From NCBI GenBank assembly GCA_027257055.1, contig JAPVLO010000059.1:4650001-4714000 (forward strand): a stretch of DNA of 64,000 nucleotides, written 5' to 3'. Made by a program: the position numbers and the translations under genes. Each line of letters begins with the position of its first letter. The stretch's first letter is position 1. This DNA comes from Cephalopachus bancanus. Lineage: Eukaryota; Chordata; Mammalia; Primates; Tarsiidae. Below the pieces are notes generated by a model that had not been told where the DNA came from, searched no databases, and was given only the letters and a program-made list of their open reading frames with translations. Of this stretch, positions 10,323 through 20,937 are shown in pieces.

Positions 10323-11195
10323 TACCAAGGTGAGAGGATTGCCTGAGCTCATGCTGAAACCCACGGCTTCACTCTTGAGAGTCTTGTTCCCTGAGCTTTC
10401 TGTTCTGAGTATCCCACTGTCATTTCTTTCATTCTCTACTCCTAGTCTTTATGTGGAGAGGCTGCCTAGTGTGGGGGAGTGGGAAGGGGACTGTGGGGAC
10501 TCAGGGCTCTTATGTGTTTTGGGTGCCTGGCACGGAGCTTCCTAGAGGAGGAGCTCAGTTAGGCAGAATTTGCTCCTCCCTTTAAATTCAAATGAGTCTG
10601 ATGCAAAATTCAAAGGAATTGCTGGTGGCATTGGGGAAACAAACCCAGAATTGGGGAATAATACTTTATATAACCAGACTCTGTTCATAAATCAGCCTTT
10701 CTTAAACTGGAACTCAAGAAATTGTAAGTAAAAAAGGTGAGAGAGAAATACATGCAAACTTCTTAGTGGGAAGGGAAGCTGGTTCTTAGCTTTCATCAAG
10801 ATTTTTGGAAATTGATGTCCCAACAAAGCTAAGAGTCAGTGATGTAAATCACATAAAGAGTTTGATGTAAAGCACACTTGAATAAATCGAGTCAAATGCT
10901 TCACAATATTGTTAATATTTAAAGGAGAGAGTGGCCTAACATTTTTGCCTAATTGCTGCCTCCTACTTTTTCTACATAATCCACCCACTCCTCCTACCAG
11001 CCAATCTTATTAAAAAATCTGTAAACCAACACTCTTCTGCACCCCTTCAATGCTGCACATTGCACAATCACCATTAGAGTTATCTGCTTGGCATTTCCAT
11101 CTCTCAAAAGTACACACCATGCCCATGAGAAGCATCAAGAAGATGCAGGCATTTGGCACTATAGATTTAAATCTGTTGTTTTAAAATAATCATAA
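10323..11195. other. no recognised feature
   Basis: Unique sequence with a G-rich patch near 10460-10500. The frame at 10282-10545 starts inside the L1 tail and has no family resemblance. Confidence 0.45.
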
Positions 11196-11296
11196 AATGG
11201 TGGCTTATGCCTATAATACCAGCACTTTGAGAGGCTGAGGCAAGAGAATTGCCTGAGTCCAGGGGTTCGAGACCAGCCCGGGCGGGGGACAGGGGG
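11196..11296 (+). repeat. Alu left-arm fragment
   Basis: 'ggtggcttatgcctataata', 'gaggctgaggcaagagaatt' and 'gggttcgagaccagcc' are recognisable. It is truncated at both ends, with only the left monomer present, and no TSD seen. Confidence 0.75.
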
Positions 11297-11454
11297 TATA
11301 GCATTAATAAGGGTACCTGATTTCAAACCAAAGTGGGGACCAAAGAGAAGCCCAAACTTTACCTGTATGATGACCACTTGTGTGCCTAATTCTGAACTGT
11401 ACCCCACATCTTTAAAAAAAAAAGTTGGCCTTCAAATGTGAGGTGATGTTGCTC

Positions 11455-11530
11455 TAGCTAATATGCTAGTGAGTACCAGAGCTGAAATTTGAACCCAGAA
11501 ACTGTCATTCTTTAAAAACAATTCCTTCCT
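11455..11530 (+). repeat. MIR 3' fragment
   Basis: 'gctagtgagtaccagagctg' then 'aaatttgaacccagaaactg' is the 3' third of MIR. The core and 5' part are missing. Confidence 0.55.
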
Positions 11531-12149
11531 GCTAGAAAGTGAATTGATCAAAAAAGTTATCTCTTATATTCCAAATTACTGTAAAGGTGCAGTCACACAT
11601 CAAGAGTTGTTTAGCTTCTGTGTGCAATTTTATTTTAAAGGCAATAGAGAAAACAACTGGCATGTGCTGCTTCAGGCCACACATCCTATCTAGATGGTTC
11701 CATAGGTATTATGCCAGTCACTCACAGGAGCAATTAAGTGGTTCAAAAAGCACCCTCCCCATCATCTGAAAGAACATACACAAGCGTTTTAAGGAAACTA
11801 ATATTGAATCCCTTTCTAAATTATGAGAGAATGAGTGGATTTTCCATCACTCCGCATAAGAGAGCATTTGAAAGCTTCAGACCAAGTGCCTGATTCTGCA
11901 GGGCAAGTGATTTATGTAAATATATGCAAGATCCTTTTAGTTAGTGACCCTCCTGATCCTCTGATTTCCCGGTAAGAAATTTAATGGGCTTATTTATGGG
12001 GTAGGAGATGGACAAAGTACAGGAGTACAAGGGCGCTGGTTGAGAGTGTCTAAAGCTAGTCATACTCCATAATGGCTCCAGCTTCCCCACGGGGTCTATC
12101 CTTTCCATAGACTCACTCTCTTCTTTTTTCTACCATTTGCTTTTAAGCT
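11531..12149. other. no recognised feature
   Basis: Unique-looking DNA. The 60-codon frame at 11587-11769 shows no motif I recognise. Confidence 0.45.
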
Positions 12150-12275
12150 CCTTTCCAGCAGAGTATAGGCTTTGTCTACCACCAAACAAATCTCTCATGC
12201 TTTGCCTTGTTGCTAGCATAGAATCGAAGCTCAATAAAATTTTATTGAACGAATGAATGCATAAATAAAATATGT
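12150..12275 (+). repeat. L2 LINE 3' terminus
   Basis: 'tttaagctcctttccagcag' and 'aagctcaataaaattttatt' with 'gaacgaatgaatgc' are an L2 3' end with its short terminal repeat. Confidence 0.7.
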
Positions 12276-12439
12276 GGAACTTTTCTCTTCAACAAGAGGC
12301 AATAGCCATATAACATACCTCTCTGATCTCTGTACACAGTTGGTACTGACTAAATGTCTATTAATCTTATAAGAGAAGCTTTGAAACAACACTAAATCCA
12401 CATATGCCCTGAAATTCGTAGGTGGATGGAAAACATAAG

Positions 12440-12602
12440 CACTTGTAATATGAGAGAGGACCCATAAAAACCAAACATTTATTTATTAAAAATTGTGTAT
12501 TTATTCTTACATGTTTAAACTTTAGTCACCTTCAAAGTACTCTCCATTTGATGCAATACACCCACTGAGACTTTTTTCCACTGCTGAAAACAGTTTTTGA
12601 AC
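12440..12602 (-). mobile_element. mariner transposase C-terminal remnant
   Basis: The minus strand encodes a mariner-like C-terminus: 'KNCFQQWKKSL' followed by 'CIASNGEYFEGD' and a stop, near 12520-12602. It is cut off at 12603 by the Alu. No continuing transposase sequence is visible beyond that Alu, so the remainder was deleted or never present. Confidence 0.7.
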
Positions 12603-12890
12603 TCATAGTAGTAATCCTAGCATTTGGGGAAGCAAGGTGGGAGGATTGCTTGAGCCCAGGAGTTCGAGATCGACCTGGGCAACACAGTGAGACCTGGTGT
12701 CTATAAAAACTTTAAAAATTAGCTGGGCGTGGTGGCACATTCCTGTAGTCCCAACTACTTGGGTGACTGAGGTGGGAGAATTGTCTGAGTCCTGAAGGTC
12801 AAGGCTGGGGTGAGCCGTGATTGCTCCACTGCATTCCAGCCTGGGCAACAGGATGAGACCCCAACTCAAAAAAATTATTAAAAAACTAAT
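12603..12890 (+). repeat. Alu SINE, old AluJ-like, 5'-truncated
   Basis: Begins inside the left arm ('gtaatcctagcatttgggg') and runs to 'ccaactcaaaaaaattatt'. It keeps AluJ states such as 'gcttgagcccaggagttcg' and 'ctgggcaacacagtgagacc', without the derived hairpin changes. It abuts the mariner fragment. Confidence 0.88.
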
Positions 12891-13487
12891 CATGTAATAT
12901 TTACTTTTTTAAAAAAACCATTCTTCTGAATTTGTATATGTTTCACATGTACAGCATATCTCAGCACGGGTTCTTAACTTTCCAAGTATCTAATCAAATC
13001 CTGGGAGGAAATTACACTCTGAGGAAACCTGAATTATGGAGGTTCTCAAACTTAGATTTCCTCCAAAAGTGGCAAGCATATTCTGAAAATGCAACACAAA
13101 CTTGTTACTGCAAGAATATATTTCAAATAAAACGAATATAGGCTGTGTGCTCTGCCATTCTTAGGAATTATCTCCATAAAACTTAATTGCTGAGCACAGG
13201 GAGTACTCATTCTCTTTCTCTTTCAACTGTTTTCATTATTTTAAAGATCAAAGCAATTAGTCAATGACATGAATCACTAAACAATTTTAACATTTTAAAA
13301 GTTAACTCAGTTTAGGACTTAACAGAGACATAAACTTCACACAACAGATTTTTCTTGACTTCTGTCTTTTTTTGGTGTCTCCCTCAGCAGAGCTAGTCAA
13401 GCCTTTTGACATTGTTTTGTCCTTCTCTTTAAATACATGTAGGTCTTTTTAAATTCTGAAATAGTGATTTTGTTTTCTTTTATCATA
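12891..13487. other. no recognised feature
   Basis: AT-rich unique sequence. A pyrimidine tract followed by 'cctcagcag' at about 13380-13390 resembles a splice acceptor, but no open exon follows. Confidence 0.45.
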
Positions 13488-13700
13488 TACTCAGAAATGA
13501 GATTGCTGAATTATATGATAGTTCTATTATTTTATTTTTTAACAAGCCTCCATACTAGTTTTCATGATAACTCTACCACTTTACAGCTCACCAAGAGAAG
13601 ACAGTGTTTGCTTTTCTTTATATTCTTGTAAACACTTATTTCTCTCTTTTTTGATATTAGCCATCCTAACAGGCATGACTTGATAGTTTCTTGGAATTTT
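13488..13700 (-). repeat. L1 ORF2 fragment, inverted part
   Basis: Antisense L1: 'attgctgaattatatgatag', 'caagcctccatactagtttt', 'tgatattagccatcctaaca'. In a normal L1 this block lies immediately upstream of the block that follows in sense orientation at 13735-14212. Confidence 0.82.
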
Positions 13701-13734
13701 GTAAGACTACATTTCTTAAGATAAGTAGAAATAA

Positions 13735-14212
13735 AACACATAAATAAATACGGTAAATATTCACCAACAGATATGTACAAGATTAATCATGGAGACACAA
13801 ATTATAATAGTCCTGTACTGGAAACTATCTAAATATCCATTTGCAATAGAATGGGTGAAAAATTGTATCATGATTGGTGGAATTCTACATAGAATGAAAA
13901 TCAACTAGTGCTACATACAATACAATGAATGAAACTCACAAGTTAGTGAGTGAAGAGACCAGACACAGAGATATCACACTATGATTTCATTTATATAAAA
14001 TTCAAAAACAGGCAAAACTAAACTATTATGCTAGAAATCAAGGTAATGATGACCCTTAATGGAGAGAAGTAACTGGCAGGAGGCAGGATGGGTCTTCTAG
14101 GGTGCAGGTAACATCCTGTTCCTTGATCCTGGTGTGGATTACACAGGCAAGTACACGTAGAAATGTACACATTTTGGTGTGTTCATCATTTACATAAAAA
14201 TAATCAGACACA
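13735..14212 (+). repeat. L1 LINE 3' end (M type)
   Basis: 'actggaaactatctaaatat', a 'tacatagaatgaaaatcaac' block, 'gtgaagagaccagacacaga', and an end with 'tggtgtgttcatcatttaca'. Sense orientation, next to the inverted 5' block. Confidence 0.78.
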
Positions 14213-16371
14213 TGAGAGAGTTAGAAGCTTGGTATCTTACACTCCTGCCTCATGTGTTTTTATTAAAGATTGGTCATGTTGTGGTGCCTCCTGCTTCAGC
14301 TCTTTTGGATTTCTAACTAAACTGAGGTAAAACAACCAATAGGGCTTTCACGTCTAGGCATGTTTTTCTCTATGTATGTTTGTGTTTTTCCTTCTCTCTC
14401 CCCTTTTCTCCCCACTCCTCCCTCTGCCCCCTTGGTCTAGGTCCTTCTATTCTTCAAGTGAGCAAATATTAGTAACAAATAAACTTTTCTGATTGAATTA
14501 CAACAGCTACAGGGTGTCTCTGAAATCTCTAACTTAATCTTTTCTTCTCATGATGATGTGAGAAACTTGAATAGTTAAGTATTTATTGTCAATTTCTCAT
14601 TTCATTTTCCAACCTGAGCTGGAAGAGAGATCAATTTCTCTCCACCCATTTAACTCCCACAGAGAGTGGTCATGGGGGATGGATATATTTTTATAAAACT
14701 CTAAATGAAAAATTGCATAATAGATACTCTGACCCTGTCATGCTATGAATACTTAGCATATTTATAAGAAATATAGGAATGGCAAAAGGAAGAAATATGT
14801 GTTACCCATACCAAAGCCTCTATGTAATGGGAAAACCCTTTCCCATTTTAATAGTTCTTAGACCTCTTGAGGAAAATGATTAGCTAACCACAGGCTTTGA
14901 GTACAGTCCCCAAGGAACTGACTACATTCTGGGATGAGAGGTAATCTAGCACTCCCCACCCCCAGTGATCTTCAGTGGGTATGTTATTAGTCTCTGCTAC
15001 CCACAAAAGTAAACTGTATTAAAACAACCTCATTTCATGGCATCATGTGGAAATTATAGCAGAAGAAAAAAAAATCCACTTGCAGTGTAGGACAGTCATT
15101 TAGAGCAAATGCATTATTCTAGGGTGAAGAAAAGGAAGAAATTTCCCCTTGAGGGTAGTTAAAAAAAAAAAAGATAAATCACAGGTATGGCTACATGAAG
15201 CCTTCCCAGCACTGCTGGATAAAAGCAACCTTGCTGTAATACCTTTGCAGAAGACTACCTAAGTGCAGAATTGTATGAAGCTGTACATTCAGAAACGACA
15301 GTTTTAAAATGCAGCTTCTCCTGGAGTTAACCCAGCAGAGCTGACACACAGTCATAACCCTCTTCACATTTCAGCATCTTGTGCTAATCTCCCAGCTCTT
15401 AAATCTCCTCATTTCCCAATGACAAAGACAATGGAAATATACTAGCAACCCAGAAGCTGAGCTGAGGCCCAGGTTTTCCTCTACCTTCTCCTTATAAAAA
15501 ATGTTCTACCAGAGCTGTGAATGAAGTGAAGGATCAACTTGAAACTTTTCTCAGTCTTTCTCCACCTCAGCCTAGGGGGATAACATAAAATAGTCCAAGG
15601 CCAGGAAGTTAAGCAAAGGCAAGAGAGGTCCCTAGAGCAAAGGTCATCTGGCATCTCTAAGGATTTGAACAACTTCCTTCCTCAGGATTTAAAATGTCTT
15701 TCTTACTTACATGGAGAATCAAAAGTTGACTGATGAACCTTTCTAAACATCAGGATCACAGAATACTTGATAGACACTGCACCATTTGTTTGAGTTTGCT
15801 CTCCGACTAACTTCAGAACCTCATATCTTGAAAGGTCAAATACACAGTATTGAGAAAGGTACATTCTTGCTGAGGCATCACACATCAGCTGCAGCACACT
15901 TTCCTAAGGAACAGGTAAGGGGTTCTGCGTGGCCCTTCAGGAAGCCATACCAATCAGCCTTATCATATAAGATGCAATCTACATGCCATCTTTGTATTGA
16001 CTTATTAAGACAACAGGGCTCCCTGGAAAAAAGAAATAATCTACTGACATATTTTCAGATACATAAATTTGTAGAAACTTTTTGGTTCATTGAATACTCT
16101 GATTCTTTAGCCCTTTAACCATCTAGAAACATAAACCATGGGTCAAAACGACTTCTAAACCTGGAGTTTTCTTTACAAAGAAAATATTCAGGGTTTATTA
16201 AATAATTGAATGGAATTATGTGTTTAATCTCTTCTTTCAAGGGTAAATAAGTGAGACAGAAGTCCTTAAGCAGGTAGCTTATTCAGTATACTCTTTAAAT
16301 CAGTATGAAAGTTCAAGGAATTATATAGTAGAAGCCAACATTTTGGGTCAGGGAGGTTGTCTGCTAGATAA
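14213..16371. other. no recognised feature
   Basis: About 2.2 kb without any repeat or gene I can name. Short A-runs at 15064-15072 and 15159-15170. The frame at 15786-16118 (110 codons) shows no recognised motif. Confidence 0.5.
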
Positions 16372-16379
16372 ATTGGTAT

Positions 16380-16465
16380 AATGTGAACATTAACACAAGG
16401 TTCAAGTAGTTTCCAAACCAATTTTACTTTGAAAAGAATGCAAATTACATGTGGACTTCCAAGTT
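16380..16465 (+). repeat. local duplicate, copy A
   Basis: About 86 bp starting 'aatgtgaacattaacac' and ending 'cttccaagtt'. It recurs at 17265-17349 in the same orientation with roughly 10-12 differences counted by eye. Copy A sits in otherwise unassigned sequence. Confidence 0.85.
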
Positions 16466-16892
16466 CAAATGTGTTTATGACCACATTTCCCTTTGAGGGA
16501 GGAAAAATTGGATGTGGTTTAGGATGCTGCTACAAATCAACTCAAGGGATTTTTAATAACTATAGTAATATCTTGAGTGTACCCACATTTGGTTTAAGTG
16601 ACTGAATTCAACTTTTGGAATTTTCTAACTTAAGTTTAATATTAAAATTCAGTGTTAAGTTCAGAGTGAAAAGGAAACCACCCACTGGGAATTGTTTTTC
16701 GAATGTTTTCCTTGAAAATTTAAAATAATCACTAGGCAAGTCTTTTGGATGAGAAAAATTTCAAGTTATGGCTGTCAAGTACAGTTGAAATTTTAGCAAA
16801 CTGACATCAGACTTGTTAATACAATCTGATTAAACTAGTCTGCACATTCGTGTCCTGGAGGGACCCGCACTAGACCTACTATATTAAAATCT

Positions 16893-17862
16893 CAAGGACA
16901 GCATTCCTACAACTCAATAAGAAAAAGTCAGACCACTCAATCTGCAAAATAGGCAAAAGCGTTGAACAGACACTTCACAAAGGGAGATGCATGAATGGCT
17001 AATAAGCACTAAAAAAGTGCTCCACATCATTAGTCATCAGGAAAATGCAAATGACACTATCACTAGATATCACTATACACCTATTCAAATAGCTACAATT
17101 AAAAAGTCAGACACCTGAAGTTGGGAAGGTTGTGGAGCAGCTGAAACTCTCATATATTGCTGGGAGATGTATAGAAGGTTCAACTACTTAACTTTGCATA
17201 ATGGGCAGGCAGATGAGATAAATAATATACCTACCTTATAAGATAGCAACTTCATAACTGGAACAATGTGAACATTAACACGGGGTTCAGGTAGTTTCCA
17301 AACCATTATACTTAGAAAAGAATGCAAACTGCATTTGGGTTTCCAAGTTTTTATCCAAGAGACATAAAAACATAAGTCCACAGAAAAACTTGTATGGGAA
17401 TGTGCATATCAATTTTATTCCTAATAGCTAAAACCTGGAAACAATCTAAAAATCCATCAAAAGGAGAATGGATACAAAAATTATATTATAGCCATACAAT
17501 GGAAAAGTACTCAGCAATTAAAAGGAACAAATTATTGGTGTATACAACATAGTTGAACCTCAAGGTTATTATTCTGAGTGGAAAAGAAACATACACTATA
17601 GACTACATGTTTCCATTTACCTGAAGTTTTAGAATAGGCAAAACTAATTTTTAGTGAAAAAGATAAGAACAGTGGTTGGCTTCAGGGCATCATGGGGGTG
17701 GTTGGCAGGTATTGACTGTGCAATGGGCACAAGGGAATTTTCTAGAGTGATGAAAATGGTCTGTATTTTGAAAGAAGTGTGAGTTACATGCATATATGTA
17801 TTTGTCAAGACGCAATGAACTGATGCAAATATCCCTCAATAAAATAAAATTAAATGAAAAAA
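16893..17862 (+). repeat. L1 LINE 3' half (M type) with replaced interior
   Basis: Sense L1: 'aactcaataagaaaaagtca', 'gcactaaaaaagtgctccac', 'aatgcaaatgacactatcac', 'atccaagagacataaaaaca', 'tggaaacaatctaaaaatcc', ending in an A-rich 'aataaaataaaattaaatg'. Between about 17186 and 17350 the expected ORF2 sequence is replaced by other DNA containing duplicate copy B. Confidence 0.82.
17265..17349 (+). repeat. local duplicate, copy B, inside L1
   Basis: Same 85-bp block as 16380-16465 ('aatgtgaacattaacacgg' ... 'tttccaagtt'), embedded in the L1. L1 sequence resumes directly after it. Confidence 0.85.
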
Positions 17863-18559
17863 TGTTCCCAAGCCTATTTACAAATTTTCAATGTGTTTCT
17901 ATGCTTGTAAACTACCACATCAAAGAATATAAATGAAAAGCATTGCAAGATGATTTTCCATTTTTGCTGCAATCCCAAGATTTTGGTGATGATTCTCTCA
18001 ACATGTTGAGGAAACAGTTTGGAGTAAGGGTTAAGTAATGACTATCTGTGTGTGTGTTAAATAAAGGGTTGATTCTGCAAGTCTGTGATGTTCAATTCCT
18101 GCATATTCCAAAGAAAGGTATGACAAGTACTTCATTGGCCCCTGGAAGACAATCTCTAGGCCCCAGGAATATCTTGCTTGATAAGAGTGTCCTTGTTTAC
18201 ATGGGACCTTGGGTTAAGCCATATGTTTTACGTTAACAGTGCAATTAATGGTGAGGTCTTTGGGCTGGAGGCTGTGTGACTAAGGTCAGTTATACAGGTA
18301 TTCTATCCCAGTGTAACCAATTCCCAACAAAAAACTCTGGACATTAAAGCGTGAGTGAGCTCCCCTAGTTGGCAGAATTCCATATATGTTGTCACACAGT
18401 GCTGTAGTGTGATCCTCTTTGATCCAACCTTGTGGACCTCTCCAGATTCATGGTGTATCATTCTCCCTCTTATTTTCAATATTCTATCCAATACTCTGTG
18501 GTTTTCTTTTTGAACTCCATGTTTTTTCCTTCAGAGTTTGCCTTACAAAATACAATTAT
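17863..18559. other. no recognised feature
   Basis: Unique-looking sequence with several short chance frames on both strands. Confidence 0.45.
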
Positions 18560-18705
18560 CATTTATTAGACTAATTATGTGTTTTTAATCTTCCTTACCA
18601 CAATACAAGCTCTGTAAGACAAGGAAGATGTCTTTATTTTACCTCCAGCACCTACTTTGGGCCTGGCATTGATTGCAACACTATTTGAATGGTGAAAGCC
18701 TGAAT
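18560..18705 (+). repeat. L2-like 3' fragment
   Basis: 'aagctctgtaagacaaggaa' then 'gatgtctttattttacctcc' and 'agcacctactttgggcctgg' are diverged L2 terminal phrases. Confidence 0.5.
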
Positions 18706-18810
18706 ACAATAGCTGAATTCCTTGAATGCAGCTGGTTCTTTTCTGTCTCAGGGTTTTTGCACATGTCATTACCGCTGGAACAATCTTCTCTTTGCTAGAT
18801 AATTCCTACT

Positions 18811-18834
18811 TATTCTTTCTTTCTTTCTTTCTTA
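18811..18834 (+). repeat. (TTTC)n microsatellite
   Basis: Five near-perfect TTTC units within the L2 left piece. Confidence 0.9.
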
Positions 18835-19015
18835 TCTTAAACATCCCTCTCAGACACCTTCTGATTAGGTAGGTCTTTTTATACTCTTTGTATTAGTTTT
18901 CTATTGCTCCACAACAAATTATTTCAAAGGTAGTGGCTTAACATGATACCTATTTTTAGTCTCATAGTTCTGTAGGTCTGGGCAGGCTCACCTGGGTTCT
19001 CTGCTACAATGCCTC

Positions 19016-19459
19016 TGTATCAGTTTCCTAAGGCTGGTGTAACAAAGTGCCACAAACTAGGTGACTTAAACAACAGAAATTTATTCTTTTACAATTCTAG
19101 AGGCTAGAAGTCCAAATTCAAGGTGTTGGCTGAGCTAAGCTTCCCACAAAGGCTCTAGGGAAGAATGTTCCTTGCCTCTTTCAGCTTCTGGAAATTCCAA
19201 GTCTCTGCTTCATCTTCACATAGCTGTCTTCCCTCTCTGTCTTTGTCTTCACATGGCATTCTTCCTGTGTTTCTGTGCCTGTGTCAAAATTTACCTCTTC
19301 TCAAAAAGATATCAATCATACTGGATTAAGGCCTACCTCAATGACCTTATCTTAATTAAATCTGTAAGACCCTGTCTCCAAATAATAACATATCCATAGG
19401 TACTGGAAGTTAGGATTTCAATTTTTTTTTTTTTTGTGGACACAATTTAATCCACAATA
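19016..19459 (-). repeat. MLT1A-type LTR, antisense, nested
   Basis: 'tgtatcagtttcctaaggct', 'acttaaacaacagaaattta', 'atactggattaaggcctacc' followed by 'tcaatgacctta', and the end 'cacaatttaatccacaata'. Complete solo LTR inside the older MLT1. The 75-codon frame at 19172-19399 is LTR-derived. Confidence 0.85.
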
Positions 19460-19740
19460 GTTTCACAAGACTGAACTCAAGGTGTCATCTGGGCTGGAAT
19501 CTTATCTAAAAGTTATAGTGATGAATTCACCTCTGAGCTCAATTTGTTAGCAAAGTTTAGTTATTTGTGGCTCTAGGAATGAGGTCTGTCTGCTTGCTGG
19601 CTATTGGCTGAGGGCTGCTCTCAGCTTCTAGAAGCCACCAGCATTCTCTATCACATGGCCCTCCATCTCCAAGCCACTGATGGTACATCAAATCCACGTG
19701 TGTAATCTTTCGATTGTCCTTCCTGGCTACCATCTAGAGC

Positions 19741-20021
19741 AGCAGTCTCCAAACTTCTTGGCATCAGGGATCAGTTTTGTGGATGATACTTTTTTCATGG
19801 ACCAATGGAGGTGATAATAATCTAAGATCATCAAACATTAGATTCTCATCATGCATGCACAGTACATAATAGGGTTTGTACTCCTATGAGAATCTAATGC
19901 CGCCACTGATCTGACAGAACATGGAGCTCTGCTTGCCTGCTGCTTACCTACTGCTATGCAGCCTGGTTCCTAATAAAATATGGATAGTACTAGCCCACAA
20001 CCCAAGGGTTAGGGATCCCTG
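19741..20021 (-). repeat. MER1-type hAT MITE, antisense, nested
   Basis: 'agtctccaaacttcttggca', 'ctcctatgagaatctaatgc' then 'cgccactgatctgacag', and an end 'gggttagggatccctg' match MER1 (Charlie-type hAT). It is shortened internally. It inserted into the older MLT1; no clear 8-bp TSD remains. Confidence 0.88.
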
Positions 20022-20684
20022 AGTTGTTTTTAAAGGGATCCTATTGATTAGGACCACTGAAATAATTTCTGTTTTGCCACATAACTTAACATAATCAAGG
20101 GAGCGATATCATGCTCACAGATTCCAAACCACACAAAGTAGAGACCATTATATAAGGGCAGGGTTTGTTAGGGGCACCCTTGTAATTCTGTCTACCACAT
20201 CATCCTGTCGGTCTCTTCTGCCGCTTTCTTCGAACATCTAATTACTTATTCAGCATGTGTCTTCCATGTTAGATCGTAAGCTCCATGAGGGTAGGGAATA
20301 AATGTTTGTTATTCATAGCTGGTGTCTTGAGCACCAATCTTGGGACAGAATAGGCCCTTGAATGAAGAATCAACAAACAGATGGATGAATTTATTCTACT
20401 GCATTACTGCAACTGACGCATTAGGTTACTCATTAGATATAGAAACATTAAGAGACAAGATCTTAGCTGATTGGACTTTTATTTTTAGGCAGGGAAATGG
20501 TGGAAAGAAATGGAGTTTGCAGATTAGAAACCCAGATGTCAAGATTGAGATAATGAACACAGAACCTTGACTGACAAGAGTCAGAAACTTGCAAATGCTG
20601 AAATTCTGTCACCACATGAGAGATGGCTTGCCATTTGTTCTGGCACTTCACGTTGGTTTCTCCAGAGATATCTATTACCTTTTC

Positions 20685-20929
20685 TTTCTTTCTTTTTTTT
20701 TTTTTTGAGTTGGAGTCTCACTCTGTCACCCAGACTGGAGTGCAGTGGCCGCTCCCGGCCACTGCAGCCTCAACCTGCTGGGTTCTGGCGATCCTTTCGC
20801 CTCAGCCTTCCAAGTAGCTGGAACTACAGGCGCACGCTACCACGCCTGGCTAGTTTTTGATTTATTGTAGAGATGAGGTCTCGCCAAGTTGCCCAGGCGG
20901 GTCTTGAACCCGCAGGCTCAGGCAATCCA
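20685..20929 (-). repeat. Alu SINE, 5'-truncated, with TSD
   Basis: It lacks the outer left arm; the element stops after 'ctcaggcaatcc'. An 8-bp TSD 'accttttc' (20677-20684 and 20930-20937) shows that truncation happened during insertion, not later. The right arm contains a perfect 10-bp stem (20742-20765), and the left arm a T-arm-like hairpin with loop TTCAAGA (20897-20913). Confidence 0.92.
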
Positions 20930-20937
20930 ACCTTTTC

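Larger units (their letters stand above)
18889..20199 (-). repeat. MLT1 LTR (B/C type), antisense, host of two insertions
   Basis: A solo ERVL-MaLR LTR. It opens 'tgtattagttttctattgct' and ends 'aattctgtctaccaca', the antisense MLT1 termini, TG...CA bounded. Its body is in three pieces: 18889-19015, 19460-19740 ('gctggctattggctgagggc') and 20022-20199. No internal retroviral sequence is present. Confidence 0.85.
18715..20390 (+). repeat. L2 LINE 3' end split by an LTR nest
   Basis: The left piece 18715-18888 has 'cagggtttttgcacatgtca' and 'taaacatccctctcagacac'. The right piece 20200-20390 has 'gtaagctccatgagggtagg' and the L2 terminal 'gaatgaagaatc'. They are consecutive parts of one L2, separated by the MLT1 at 18889-20199. 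Confidence 0.75.

Noticed and set aside
13365..13390. Splice acceptor-like 'cttctgtctttttttggtgt' followed by 'ctccctcagcag'
   Set aside because: No open exon follows and an inverted L1 begins within 100 bp.
18889..20199. A provirus with internal genes
   Set aside because: Only solo LTR sequence is present; the internal interruptions are another LTR and a MITE, with no gag, pol or env similarity.
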